Shown: one piece after another, positions 43,029 through 51,390 of the stretch | Position numbering within the stretch: position 1 is the stretch's first letter | Layout: each line of letters opens with the position of its first letter | NCBI RefSeq assembly: GCF_042695135.1 | Contig: NZ_CP170547.1 | Location: forward strand, 1,612,001-1,676,000 | Length of the DNA stretch: 64,000 nucleotides | From: Epilithonimonas sp042695135 | Lineage (GTDB): Bacteria; Bacteroidota; Bacteroidia; Flavobacteriales; Weeksellaceae | Direction of reading: 5' to 3' | The notes under the pieces: generated by a model | The model's database searches: none | What the model saw: only the letters and a program-made list of their open reading frames with translations | Told to the model about the DNA's origin: nothing | Program-made: the position numbers and the translations under genes

Positions 43029-43197
43029 AAAAAACCTACAACAGTTCAGTTATAGAGTAAACTCCATAAAAACACGATTTGAACTGATTTTCATTCTCTG
43101 TAATCTGCGCAGGGCAGCACGCCATCAAATGAACTTTCGTCCGGTAATTTTTAATTGTTGAGTTTACTTCTTTGTGTTAGAACTATTGTAGGCAGCT
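43029..43197 (-). ncRNA. ssrS: 6S RNA (6S-Flavo type) candidate
   Basis: About 165 nt downstream of zapA on the same strand. The ends pair closely: CCTACAATAGTTC near the 5' end with GAACTGTTGTAGG near the 3' end (13 bp with one G-U). Further in, AGTAAACTC pairs with GAGTTTACT (9 bp), the two helices being separated by an internal loop. The 3' stem runs into TTTTTT, like a terminator. Size, stem-bubble layout and position next to zapA fit 6S RNA, which binds RNA polymerase holoenzyme and is placed beside zapA in other bacteria too. No start site was mapped, so the 5' end is approximate. Confidence 0.6.
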
Positions 43198-43213
43198 TGT
43201 AATTTGAAAAATT

Positions 43214-43501
43214 TTACTTTTCCAATTGCTCAAGGAGTGCGTTGATCTTGGTCACGCGCTCGTTTGTATTTTTAATATTTTTCTCATTGTTTAAAGAATA
43301 AACTTCTGCATTGGTTCCGAGTTTCAAAACGCACATTGCAAGTGCATCCTGCTTGTCTCTTACATCGAAACTGGCTTCGAAGTCTTTAATCATACTTTCT
43401 ATCTGTTTACCAACTTTCCGAAGGGTTTCTTCCTCGGCTGCTGGGACATTCAGCGGATAATTTCTTCCGGCAATATTTATAGTTATTCTTCTGAAATCCA
43501 T
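43214..43501 (-). CDS. zapA: Cell division protein ZapA
   Basis: 95 residues. The start FRRITINIAGRNYPLNVPAAEEETLRKVGK matches the ZapA fold, then a coiled-coil tail for tetramer formation (LEQLEK end). ZapA bundles FtsZ filaments at the septum. It lies 2 bp after a 100-residue coiled-coil gene, which suggests one functional unit. Confidence 0.92.
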   Translation of the reverse strand: MDFRRITINIAGRNYPLNVPAAEEETLRKVGKQIESMIKDFEASFDVRDKQDALAMCVLKLGTNAEVYSLNNEKNIKNTNERVTKINALLEQLEK

Positions 43502-43503
43502 AG

Positions 43504-43806
43504 TTATAAACCGCTGTTTTGTAATTCAGAAACGCACATATCTATTTCTTTTACCAATCTGTTGATGTGATTTTTCATCAGTCGGTTGTGTTCTGCGTTT
43601 CCGGATATTGCTGAATAAAGTTTTAATTCTTTGTTTTCTTCTGCTAAGATCTGGTTTCTGCGTTTTTCTTCTACATACTCTTCCCGCAACTTTTGTAGCT
43701 CCTCAGACATTTCTGCGTGTTTTTCCGAAAGATTCTTGAACTTTTTATAAAGATTGAGAATCTTTTTCTCCAAAACAGAAAAGTTGTTTTCTAATTCGCC
43801 TAACAT
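43504..43806 (-). CDS. Coiled-coil protein upstream of zapA
   Basis: 100 residues that are nearly all heptad coiled coil (ILNLYKKFKNLSEKHAEMSEELQKLREEYVEEKRRNQILAEEN) with a short C-terminal helix. It resembles ZapB or small division coiled-coil proteins in layout only. It is separated by 2 bp from zapA, so it is probably co-translated and may work with it in the Z ring (inference). Confidence 0.75.
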   Translation of the reverse strand: MLGELENNFSVLEKKILNLYKKFKNLSEKHAEMSEELQKLREEYVEEKRRNQILAEENKELKLYSAISGNAEHNRLMKNHINRLVKEIDMCVSELQNSGL

Positions 43807-44033
43807 AACCAGAATTAAATTCTAACTTTTACAAAAATAAGAAAAATTAATGATGATTTAACACGATATTTCTCTTTTGTGAAATTGGTGTTGCTTTTAT
43901 TTGATTTATAATGATTTAACTTTAAATAATATTGAAAAGTGACTGTATTCTAATACTATGGAAGTGTTTTTTTGACTGAAATAAATTTCTATTTTGCGCA
44001 GCTGCGTGAGGGCGAAAGGCATTGTTGGAGCTC

Positions 44034-44073
44034 ATTTTTCTGTTGCCGGCTGATAAGACGGTAACAGAAAAAT
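44034..44073. repeat. Long hairpin repeat (R3) between zapA region and porT
   Basis: ATTTTTCTGTTGCCG and CGGTAACAGAAAAAT pair over 15 bp with one G-U around a 10-nt loop. It sits in a ~160-bp GC-richer block (43995-44150) holding GAGGGCGAAAGGC and TGCCTGTAGACCGACCCC, unlike the AT-rich surroundings. No ORF was seen. Confidence 0.65.
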
Positions 44074-44150
44074 AGCGACTGCCTGTAGACCGACCCCATT
44101 GTTTTGTAAGCTGAGGTATCGAAGTTTGCAAAAATAATTGGGGCACGCCC

Positions 44151-44176
44151 AAAAAAAAGAGCTTTAAGAAAAGCTC
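44151..44176 (-). terminator. Terminator after porT
   Basis: GAGCTTT and AAAGCTC form a 7-bp stem, followed by eight T residues on the minus strand, 9 bp beyond the stop codon. Confidence 0.8.
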
Positions 44177-44184
44177 AATGTATT

Positions 44185-44994
44185 TTATTCGAATTTAAGT
44201 ACCAGCATAAAGGCTCTGGTCTGCATCGTGGAAATTGCCGGTGTCCAGTAAGGCGGCGTTTCTGCTTTGTCTGCAACCAACTCGTTATTGGTAAAGAATG
44301 TTCCCCGGATAGCCGGCGTCAGCTTGAAACGACTGAAGTAAAATTGAATTCCAATCTCTGCGCTCCATCCAAAATTATGTGTCGTGGTACGAAAAGTATT
44401 CAGAAGGTTATCGTCTTCCGAGGTTTGGTTAGACTGCAGATTTACCAAATAATCGATGCCGGCAGCGGCATAAGGACGCGAGTTGTACCAGCGGTCTCCG
44501 TGAACCTCCAGCAAAATCGGAATATCAATGTAAGTGGATTTTACAATTCGTTTTGTATATGTTTCGTTCAGATCTGTAATGACTTGAGAATAAGTGCCGT
44601 TAGGTAATAATACGCCGTTTGGATACAACTCATTAATATGATCGAATGTGTTGAAAGTCAAATCTCTCTGTACAAAATGCAAGCCCGGTTCTACTCTCAG
44701 ATCCAGAAATTCATTAAGTCTCATTTTCCCAATAAGTCCGGCTCCGAAACTGTAGGTGGCTTTGGATTCTACAAGATTCTGGTTGCCGTCCATCCCGTAA
44801 GTAGGGTTCAAAACCATTTTGTAATCGAAGTTATTGGCAGCAAGATAAAATCCGTAGCTGAACTTTTTCAGATCAAAATCTTCCAGATTATCTGGTCTGT
44901 CTTTGGTTCTGAAAAAATTATTAAAAGTCTGGGCATTAAAATTAGTGCTCAAAAGTACTGCAAATGATAAAATCCTGATTAATCGCTGCTTCAT
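44185..44994 (-). CDS. porT: PorT-like outer-membrane beta-barrel protein (T9SS)
   Basis: 269 residues with a signal peptide (~1-21, ending NFNAQ). The remainder alternates short amphipathic beta strands: RVEPGLHFVQRDLTF, TYIDIPILLEVHG, FGWSAEIGIQFYFSRFKL, and it ends LVLKFE with a terminal aromatic pair, as in outer-membrane barrels. Position right after ubiE is where PorT/SprT is found in Flavobacteriia, and PorT is needed for type IX secretion. By sequence alone it could be another barrel of the same superfamily. Confidence 0.72.
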   Translation of the reverse strand: MKQRLIRILSFAVLLSTNFNAQTFNNFFRTKDRPDNLEDFDLKKFSYGFYLAANNFDYKMVLNPTYGMDGNQNLVESKATYSFGAGLIGKMRLNEFLDLRVEPGLHFVQRDLTFNTFDHINELYPNGVLLPNGTYSQVITDLNETYTKRIVKSTYIDIPILLEVHGDRWYNSRPYAAAGIDYLVNLQSNQTSEDDNLLNTFRTTTHNFGWSAEIGIQFYFSRFKLTPAIRGTFFTNNELVADKAETPPYWTPAISTMQTRAFMLVLKFE

Positions 44995-44996
44995 TT

Positions 44997-45722
44997 CTAT
45001 TTCGTAGCTTTATAAATGGTGGCTATTCCTAAACTCAATTTTGTGTATTCTACTTTTCTGAAACCTGTATCCAGAAGAATGTTCTTCATTTTTTCTCCAA
45101 AAGGAAAAGCATTTACAGAATCCGGCAGATACGTGTAAGCACGGTTGTCTTTGGAGACCAAACGCCCGATTGCGGGTAATATATTTTTAAAATAAAACAT
45201 ATAAAACGGTCCCAAAAATCCTTCCACTTTTGAAAATTCTAAGATATAAATACTTTTGTTCTCTTTCACTACACGCCTCAATTCTGCTAAGCCTTTTTCC
45301 AGATTTTCAAAATTTCTTACTCCAAATGCAACGGTAACGCCATCGAATTTATTGTCTTCGAAGGGAAGTTGTTCCGCATCTCCTTTCTGCATAGAGATCT
45401 TGCCATCCAGATTTTGCTTTCTGATTTTTTCGATCCCGACGTTCAGCATCTGCTGAGAAAGATCTAGTCCTACTACATCTGCATTGGTTCCTTTCTGAAC
45501 TGTAATTGCCAGATCACCCGTTCCTGTAGCGACATCCAAAACCAATTTTGGCTGGTCTTTTTTCAGCATATTGACCAATTTGTTTCTCCAGAGCACATCA
45601 ATTTTCATTGACAAAACGTGGTTCAGAAGATCATATTTTGGTGCAATATTGTCAAACATATCTTCTACCTGACTTTTTTTGCTGTATTCCGAGTTGTATG
45701 GTGTTACGTTATTGTGTTCCAT
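44997..45722 (-). CDS. ubiE: Demethylmenaquinone methyltransferase
   Basis: 241 residues, class I SAM methyltransferase. VEDMFDNIAPKYDLLNHVLS and LDVATGTGDLAI are the N-terminal and SAM motifs. GVTVAFGVRNFENLEKGL and YTYLPDSVNAFP are UbiE-specific. It makes menaquinone for respiration. It lies 2 bp upstream of porT and 68 bp after the membrane-anchored gene, all on the minus strand. Confidence 0.95.
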   Translation of the reverse strand: MEHNNVTPYNSEYSKKSQVEDMFDNIAPKYDLLNHVLSMKIDVLWRNKLVNMLKKDQPKLVLDVATGTGDLAITVQKGTNADVVGLDLSQQMLNVGIEKIRKQNLDGKISMQKGDAEQLPFEDNKFDGVTVAFGVRNFENLEKGLAELRRVVKENKSIYILEFSKVEGFLGPFYMFYFKNILPAIGRLVSKDNRAYTYLPDSVNAFPFGEKMKNILLDTGFRKVEYTKLSLGIATIYKATK

Positions 45723-45790
45723 CTTTTAATTAATAGTTGGCAAATGATCTTCAATTAATAATTAATTTTTTAACCATTTAATTTTTTAAT

Positions 45791-46366
45791 CTACTTAAAC
45801 TTGTAGTAATTGTTATAATAATTAATAAAATCCTGCTTTCTGAAGATTTTGGACCGGCTTTCTACCTTAGCCACATTTTTGACGACACGGTCATAATCTT
45901 CGTCCAGATTGTAATAAAAATCTTCTGTGTAAAGTTTATTGATTTTTTTTACATCACCAAGATATTGTTTTTTATCGATCTCGATTCCGGGTTTTGTAGC
46001 CATCAGAGAATCTTTGTTCAAACCGTAGCCGTAATATTGAGTATTAACAAAATAATCTTTCCCTGTAATATTCAGCAAGCCTCTCACTTTTTCTACCGTG
46101 AACGCAGAGTCATAAATCATCTTTTTGTTCTGGTCAAAAACCTTGATGCTGTTTTTTCCTTTATTAAGATCAACTTTTACATATTGACCAGCAGAGAGGA
46201 TATTTTCTCCACCATTATTGATCTTGAAATAAAATGTTTCGGGCGTGGGATTATCTACCAGATAATAATTTTTCTTCGCCAAAAACAAAAAGTAAATAGC
46301 GAAAGCAAATCCCATTGCCAACAAAGAAAAAATCAAACCTTTTGTAGAGGCACTCAGATTTTTCAT
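45791..46366 (-). CDS. Membrane-anchored protein of unknown function
   Basis: 191 residues with one N-terminal TM helix (LIFSLLAMGFAFAIYFLFLA), probably oriented with the C-terminus outside. The rest is a soluble alpha/beta domain (YFKINNGGENILSAGQYVKV..NKGKNSIKVF) with no recognised motif. It lies upstream of ubiE and overlaps the end of the ribD ORF by 4 bp (ATGA), suggesting translational coupling if that ribD stop is real. Confidence 0.65.
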   Translation of the reverse strand: MKNLSASTKGLIFSLLAMGFAFAIYFLFLAKKNYYLVDNPTPETFYFKINNGGENILSAGQYVKVDLNKGKNSIKVFDQNKKMIYDSAFTVEKVRGLLNITGKDYFVNTQYYGYGLNKDSLMATKPGIEIDKKQYLGDVKKINKLYTEDFYYNLDEDYDRVVKNVAKVESRSKIFRKQDFINYYNNYYKFK

Positions 46367-47475
46367 ATAATGAAAATCAATATTAAGAGTGCGAATTTAC
46401 GGAAATTTTTCCGAGCGTTGATTTTTATAATTCTGATATTAATCAAGACCGTGATTCCTGAAAAATAAACATGACAGTCTCTTAGATTTTCTGTTTTTTC
46501 CGGAATGAAGTTGAATTCCGGGGCTTTTGTTCCATTTTCAAGATTCAGATTTGGATTTTTGAGAATGAAAGTTTCATCCCATAGATCTTGATCGATGAAT
46601 TGCTGTAAAGTGAATCCACCACCTTCGATGATTACGGACTGAATTTGTAATTCGTAAAGCTTTTCCAGAATCTGATCCAAAGATTTTTCTTTTTCTATTT
46701 TAATGAATTTCAGATGCTTGTCCTCAGAATTTTTAACTGAATTAAAAATAATTGTTTCAGCCTCGTTATTATAAATATTAAAATTTTCAGGAACTTCCAA
46801 ATGATGATCGATGAGGATTCTGATTGGATTTCTGCCTTCAATTTCTCGTACTGTTAAACTTGGATTGTCGTGGAGAGCCGTATTTTTCCCAACCAGAATA
46901 GCGTGTTCCTCGCTTCTCATCTGATGAACAAATTGCTTTGAAAACTGATTACTGATTTGTGTTGGTCGGAAATCCTTATCCATAAAACCATCTGCAGATT
47001 CTGCCCATTTCAGAATAACGAACGGCCTTTTCTTTTCGTGAAAGGTGAAAAATCGTTTATTAAGTGCTCTGCATTCGTTTTCTAAAACGCTTGAAACAAC
47101 CTCAATTTCTGCATCAGTAATGATTTTCTTGCCTTTTCCGTTCACTTTGTCGTGGCTGTCCATCGAACCAATCACTACTTTTTTGAAACCAAGCTCCACG
47201 ATCTTCAAAGCACAGGGCGGTGTTTTTCCAAAATGTGCGCAAGGTTCCAGAGAAACATAGATTGTAGATTCCGGAATCAGAGGTTTATCTTCTTCATTTA
47301 TAGAGTTAATCGCATTGATCTCTGCGTGCGGTTCACCAGCTTTTTTATGAAAACCTTCGCCTATGATTTTGTCGTTATGGACAATCACAGATCCAACCAA
47401 TGGATTTGGATAAGTTTTTCCTAAAGCTTTTTGGGCTAATTCTATACACCTTCTGATGTAAAATTCGTCATTCAT
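46363..47475 (-). CDS. ribD: Bifunctional riboflavin biosynthesis deaminase/reductase RibD
   Basis: 370 residues. The deaminase domain has HAEINAINS and the zinc Cys pair in PCAHFGKTPPCA. The reductase domain has SADGFMDKDF, ILVGKNTALHDNP and IIEGGGFTLQQFID. It carries out two steps from the GTP-derived pyrimidine toward riboflavin. The C-terminus after CHVYFS continues with ~28 hydrophobic/basic residues (GITVLINIRIIKINARKNFR..) that look like translated intergenic DNA, so a usual stop codon may have been lost. Confidence 0.92.
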   Translation of the reverse strand: MNDEFYIRRCIELAQKALGKTYPNPLVGSVIVHNDKIIGEGFHKKAGEPHAEINAINSINEEDKPLIPESTIYVSLEPCAHFGKTPPCALKIVELGFKKVVIGSMDSHDKVNGKGKKIITDAEIEVVSSVLENECRALNKRFFTFHEKKRPFVILKWAESADGFMDKDFRPTQISNQFSKQFVHQMRSEEHAILVGKNTALHDNPSLTVREIEGRNPIRILIDHHLEVPENFNIYNNEAETIIFNSVKNSEDKHLKFIKIEKEKSLDQILEKLYELQIQSVIIEGGGFTLQQFIDQDLWDETFILKNPNLNLENGTKAPEFNFIPEKTENLRDCHVYFSGITVLINIRIIKINARKNFRKFALLILIFII

Positions 47476-47501
47476 TAATGATGATTTCTGACTTATGAAA
47501 A

Positions 47502-48152
47502 TTATTTTTTCTTTTTCTCAACTTCTGTTGGCTTGTAAGTCACAGGCGGAATGGTAGTCGTAATAGCAGACTCCATAAGCTTGTTTCTTTCTTTTGACAG
47601 AGATCTTGAAGCATATTTCAAATCTCCGGCAATTCTTTTGGAGTAGGAGAAAATGATAAACGATTTCTTCCCGCCAACATCAAAATTTTTGAATCTGTCG
47701 AGGTTATATTCAGCGTAAGATTCGCCTTCTTTCGGAGTTTCGGTTGTGAGATAATCTACAATGATCTCTTTTCCATCGGGACTTTCCGTTACGTTTACGA
47801 ACGAATATTTGTCCTTTGATCTTCGTTTTTCAACAAATTCCACTTTTTGTCCAATGGCAGTTTCCATATCGATCTCTTTATCGAAATAAGAAATATTAAT
47901 CAGTTCCTTGTAGTTGCTGATATCGTCATCTCTCATAATGTATTGCTGCTGCACCCAGGTTGGAGAATTTTGTTTGCTCAAGGCCAGCAGAAATTCATTT
48001 TCATTAAAAGTCAAAGGGCCGGGAATATTCAATCGGTCGATAACTTCAACAGGAGCAGCAGGAGTTGTGGCTTCAGTTTTTGTTTCCTGAGAATATAAGT
48101 TTGACATACAAATCATACCGATTGATATTGCAAGTAGATTTCTGATTTTCAT
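47502..48152 (-). CDS. Secreted protein of unknown function
   Basis: 216 residues from the ATG at 48152 (MKIRNLLAISIGMICMSNLYSQ signal peptide). After a Thr/Ala/Pro linker there is a soluble domain with FNENEFLLALSKQNSPTW, NYKELINISYFDKEIDM and a Lys-rich end (VEKKKK). No named family is recognised. It is likely periplasmic. An upstream start would overlap the gene before it and is rejected. It follows the two-helix membrane gene at 48157 after 4 bp on the same strand. Confidence 0.65.
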   Translation of the reverse strand: MKIRNLLAISIGMICMSNLYSQETKTEATTPAAPVEVIDRLNIPGPLTFNENEFLLALSKQNSPTWVQQQYIMRDDDISNYKELINISYFDKEIDMETAIGQKVEFVEKRRSKDKYSFVNVTESPDGKEIIVDYLTTETPKEGESYAEYNLDRFKNFDVGGKKSFIIFSYSKRIAGDLKYASRSLSKERNKLMESAITTTIPPVTYKPTEVEKKKK

Positions 48153-48156
48153 ATTT

Positions 48157-48420
48157 TTATTTGTTTTGATTTTTTTCGTTTTTAATTTCTTCAATTCGCC
48201 AGATAAATAGAAAAAGGGCAAATACAATAAGAATTGATCCTAGAATATATTGTATGGTCAAATCAATACCTTGAGTTATTGGACTTAATAAAATTCCTCC
48301 TCCTGTAATTATTAGAAATACTCCAAAACTGATTTTTGATTCAAAGGTTGTTCCTAGAAACTCTAAAATTCCTATGAAAAATTCGCCTCCAATTTTCTTA
48401 AAAATATTTTTATTTTTCAA
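48157..48420 (-). CDS. Small two-helix membrane protein
   Basis: 87 residues with two TM segments (SFGVFLIITGGGILLSPIT; IQYILGSILIVFALFLFIW) and charged ends. There is no recognisable family. The stop codon is 4 bp before the next start, so it is likely in the same transcript as the secreted protein gene. Confidence 0.6.
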   Translation of the reverse strand: MKNKNIFKKIGGEFFIGILEFLGTTFESKISFGVFLIITGGGILLSPITQGIDLTIQYILGSILIVFALFLFIWRIEEIKNEKNQNK

Positions 48421-48446
48421 CGATATGTTTTATTATAGAAACATTT

Positions 48447-49241
48447 TTATGCTTTCAATTCCTTGGGAATTTCACAAACCGGAATCGGATTCATCTTATG
48501 CTGAGTAGCTCTGTTGAGTTTTAGATAAATTTCCATTACCTCTTTTTGTCTCCCTTCAAAATCATCCGCTTTTTTTCCAGTTTCCTGCTGTTCCATTGCC
48601 CATTCCAATTCGGGGTAAGTGGCTCCCATTTGATCTTCGTCACTTTTATCAGCATCCCAAAGTCCGTCTGTAGGAATTGCTTTTTGAATGCTTTCCAGGA
48701 TATTAAGTTCCTTTGCAATTTCGTAAACCTGAGTTTTATACAGGTCAGCGATAGGAGATATGTCAACGCCGCCGTCGCCATATTTTGTATAAAATCCAAC
48801 CCCAAAATCCTCTACTTTGTTTCCTGTTCCCGTCACCAAAAGTCCGTTGAGCTGGCCGTAATAATAAAGTGTTACCATTCGGAATCTGGATCTTGTATTG
48901 GCTAAAGCAAGATTTTTGCTCCAGGCACCTTCTTTGTAATCGTTTACAGTTGTTTCAAAGCTTTCGAAAACAGGCGTGAGATCTACTGTAAAACCTTCTA
49001 CGTTGGGAAAATTTGCTTTCAGAAAATCAATATGATCCTGAGCTCTGTCCACCTGATCGGCTTTCTGGCGGATCGGCATTTCTAAAACTAAAGTTTTAAG
49101 TCCTGTTTTTGCTGCCAAAGTAGAAACCACTGCAGAATCGATTCCGCCGGAAACACCTACTATAAAACCATTTACTTTTGCGTTGTTTGCATAATCTTTT
49201 AGCCAGTTTACAATATGATCGATTACTTTTTGTGTCTGCAT
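48447..49241 (-). CDS. nadE: NAD(+) synthase
   Basis: 264 residues, ammonia-dependent type (no glutaminase domain). The N-type ATP pyrophosphatase loop SGGIDS is at residues 31-36; LALANTRSRFRM and GTGNKVEDFGVGF are typical. It converts nicotinate adenine dinucleotide to NAD. It is 5 bp after an acetyltransferase gene on the same strand. nadE next to gldB/gldC is a usual flavobacterial arrangement. Confidence 0.95.
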   Translation of the reverse strand: MQTQKVIDHIVNWLKDYANNAKVNGFIVGVSGGIDSAVVSTLAAKTGLKTLVLEMPIRQKADQVDRAQDHIDFLKANFPNVEGFTVDLTPVFESFETTVNDYKEGAWSKNLALANTRSRFRMVTLYYYGQLNGLLVTGTGNKVEDFGVGFYTKYGDGGVDISPIADLYKTQVYEIAKELNILESIQKAIPTDGLWDADKSDEDQMGATYPELEWAMEQQETGKKADDFEGRQKEVMEIYLKLNRATQHKMNPIPVCEIPKELKA

Positions 49242-49246
49242 AATTT

Positions 49247-49777
49247 TTATTTTCTGTTATTTTTTTCTAATTCGTACCAATAGCAATGATCACCTTTATC
49301 CAGAAAAGTTCCTTTGTTTTCAAATCCTAATTTGGTGAGAATGTAATTGGAAGTCTGATTTTCGATATCGGCATAAGCATAGATTTTATCAGCATTCAAT
49401 TGATTAAAACCTAAATCCAAAGAGGCTTTCGCAGATTCTGTCGCATAACCTTTTCCCCAGAATCCCGGGAGAAATCTATAACCAAGTTCATAAACATTTT
49501 TGAATCCGTTGACTTCTTCTGTCAAAAGTTTGATGCCGCTCCAGCCGATGAATTGATTGGTTTCTTTTTCGATAACAGCAAGTCTTCCTGTACCGTTGTT
49601 TTCGTATTGACTGATGATGTTGTCAATGACTTTCGCAGATTCTTCTTTTTTTGTTAAAGGTTTGATGCCGACGTATTTTACAACGTCAGGATTGCTGTCC
49701 AATAGAAACATATCGTCCAGATCTTCCGGAACCAATTTTCTTAAAATTAATCTTTCGGTAATAATTGGAAGCTTCAT
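49247..49777 (-). CDS. GNAT acetyltransferase (RimJ/RimL type)
   Basis: 176 residues. The start ITERLILRKLVPEDLDDMFLL and the acetyl-CoA region ELGYRFLPGFWGKGYATESAK mark the RimJ/RimL-like branch. The substrate is unknown; members acetylate ribosomal N-termini or small molecules. It is co-oriented with nadE (5 bp gap) and divergent from gldB. Confidence 0.88.
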   Translation of the reverse strand: MKLPIITERLILRKLVPEDLDDMFLLDSNPDVVKYVGIKPLTKKEESAKVIDNIISQYENNGTGRLAVIEKETNQFIGWSGIKLLTEEVNGFKNVYELGYRFLPGFWGKGYATESAKASLDLGFNQLNADKIYAYADIENQTSNYILTKLGFENKGTFLDKGDHCYWYELEKNNRK

Positions 49778-49825
49778 CCTTTAAAATTCTTATTTTTGCT
49801 TTTCGAAAATCTTAATGTAAAAATA

Positions 49826-50809
49826 ATGAAGTTTTTCCGATATATCTCTTTTTCGGCCATAATTGTTTTCAGTTTATCAGCCTGCAAAAAGGAAAATGCA
49901 AACCAATGGGATGTCGAAATCAAGAATCCTGTCAAAAAAGTGCAGATCACCGATTTGTCCGGAGAATTCTATGATTCATCGGTCAGTCTGGAAGATTTCA
50001 AAAAGAAATATCCTTGGTTTCAGGGTTCTGTTCCCGATGCTGACTATGGTAACAGAAGAAAAGATACGATGGAAGTTCGCATCTATAAAGAAGCGATTTC
50101 CAGGATTAATAAAGCTAAGCTCGACAAAGATTTAGCAGATCTTTTCTCGCATATCAAAAATTATTTCCCGAAATTTCAACCGCCTCATATTTATCTTTAT
50201 TCATCGGTTATCGATCCTCAAAATGTGACTGATCCTATCTTTCTGAGAGAAGACGAAAATATGCTTTTTGTTGATGTTACAGGATTTATGGGAGACGGAA
50301 ACAAGAATTATAAAGGTCTGGATCTTTATTTTCAAAAATCTATGAATCCGGATAATCTGGTTCCGAAGATCTCTGCATTTTTTGCGGCAAGGTTGGTACC
50401 TGTTCGTACAGATCAGCAAAAATTTCTTGATCAGATCGTTTATCAGGGAAAAATTCAAATTCTGCAGGATGCATTTTTGCCTCAAGTTCCTGATCACTTG
50501 AAAATAAATTATTCCAAAGAACAATATGATTGGGCTGTTGCCAATGAAGTCAATATCTGGAATTATTTTGTCGAAAACGACCTGCTCTTCAGTGCAGATC
50601 CTGATCTTTCCGAGCGATTTATCACGCCTGGTCCTTTCTCAAAATTTTATACAGAAGTGGATCGTGAAAGTTCACCTCAGATTGCAATCTGGACAGGCTG
50701 GCAGATTTGTAAAAATTATCTGAAAGCGCATCCTGAAGAAAAATTACAGGTATTTTTAAAGAAAAATGCAACGGAGATTTTCAATGGATCAGATTACAGA
50801 CCGAAATAG
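49826..50809 (+). CDS. gldB: Gliding motility lipoprotein GldB
   Basis: 327 residues from the ATG at 49826. The lipobox is VFSLSAC (Cys ~19). The body carries FYDSSVSLEDFKKKYPWFQG, FQPPHIYLYSSVID and WTGWQICKNYLKAHPE, the usual GldB stretches. GldB is required for gliding and T9SS function in Flavobacterium. gldC follows 169 bp downstream after two repeats, so the classic gldB-gldC pair is kept though separated. Confidence 0.93.
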   Translation: MKFFRYISFSAIIVFSLSACKKENANQWDVEIKNPVKKVQITDLSGEFYDSSVSLEDFKKKYPWFQGSVPDADYGNRRKDTMEVRIYKEAISRINKAKLDKDLADLFSHIKNYFPKFQPPHIYLYSSVIDPQNVTDPIFLREDENMLFVDVTGFMGDGNKNYKGLDLYFQKSMNPDNLVPKISAFFAARLVPVRTDQQKFLDQIVYQGKIQILQDAFLPQVPDHLKINYSKEQYDWAVANEVNIWNYFVENDLLFSADPDLSERFITPGPFSKFYTEVDRESSPQIAIWTGWQICKNYLKAHPEEKLQVFLKKNATEIFNGSDYRPK

Positions 50810-50835
50810 AGTTGGAGGGTTTGAGAGTGATAGAG
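50809..50835 (+). repeat. GAGTTGGAGGGTTTGAGAG repeat after gldB
   Basis: Low-complexity GAGTTGGAGGGTTTGAGAG and TGATAGAG directly at the gldB stop codon. The same style occurs inside prmC and the glycosyltransferase gene. Confidence 0.45.
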
Positions 50836-50857
50836 TTTTAGAAAGGAATATTCTTTG

Positions 50858-50936
50858 ATGAGTTTTACGCCTTTGCGAACGTTAAAATATTTTCAATAAA
50901 TTCAAAAAATCTTAGCGGACTTTGCGTTAAAATTTC
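50858..50936 (+). repeat. Dispersed repeat R6, copy 2
   Basis: AGTTTTACGCCTTTGCGAAC and ATCTTAGCGGACTTTGCG frame an AT-rich centre, related to 38135-38207. Confidence 0.55.
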
Positions 50937-50978
50937 AGCCTCAAAAAAATAGTAATTAATTATTTAATCAATATAACA

Positions 50979-51305
50979 ATGCGTAAAACAAAAATCACAG
51001 TAGATATAGAGCTGGACGAAAATCACGTTCCTGAAAAAATGACCTGGAACGCACAAGACGGCGGCGTAGAAAACCAGGAAACAAAAGCCGTAATGATTTC
51101 CGTCTGGGACGAGAAAACTTCAGAAGCTCTTCGAATCGATCTTTGGACAAAAGATATGCCTGTGGATCATATGAAACGTTTTTATCACCAGATTATCGTT
51201 TCTTTGGGACAAACTTATCTGCGTGCAACCGGTGAAGAAGATGTCGCTGGATGGCTGGAAGAAGTTGCTGAGGATTTTGCAGTGAAGTCGGCTATTAAAA
51301 TGTAA
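50979..51305 (+). CDS. gldC: Gliding motility protein GldC
   Basis: 108 residues, full length for the family. It shows DIELDENHVPEKMTWNAQDG, MISVWDEKTSEALRIDLWTK and DMPVDHMKRFYHQ, hallmarks of GldC. It is small, cytoplasmic and acidic; GldC aids gliding, and its loss only weakens it in Flavobacterium. It lies downstream of gldB. Confidence 0.95.
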   Translation: MRKTKITVDIELDENHVPEKMTWNAQDGGVENQETKAVMISVWDEKTSEALRIDLWTKDMPVDHMKRFYHQIIVSLGQTYLRATGEEDVAGWLEEVAEDFAVKSAIKM

Positions 51306-51316
51306 AAAAAGTATGA

Positions 51317-51377
51317 TGCTGGGAGTTGGAAGATGGGTGTTGAAAAACTTCCAGCATCCAACTTCCAGCATCCAACA
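51317..51377 (+). repeat. Long inverted repeat ATGCTGG..TTCCAGCAT
   Basis: ATGCTGGGAGTTGGAAG (51317-51333) can pair with CTTCCAGCATCCAACTTCCAGCAT (51350-51373) with few mismatches, leaving a short loop. It lies between gldC and the trans-sulfuration gene and may end gldC transcription. The wording is typical of dispersed flavobacterial repeats. Confidence 0.55.
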
Positions 51378-51390
51378 AAATATTAAAAAT

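Noticed and set aside
51306..51390. SAM riboswitch before the trans-sulfuration enzyme
   Set aside because: The gap is filled by an inverted repeat and shows no conserved riboswitch core or terminator/antiterminator pair.
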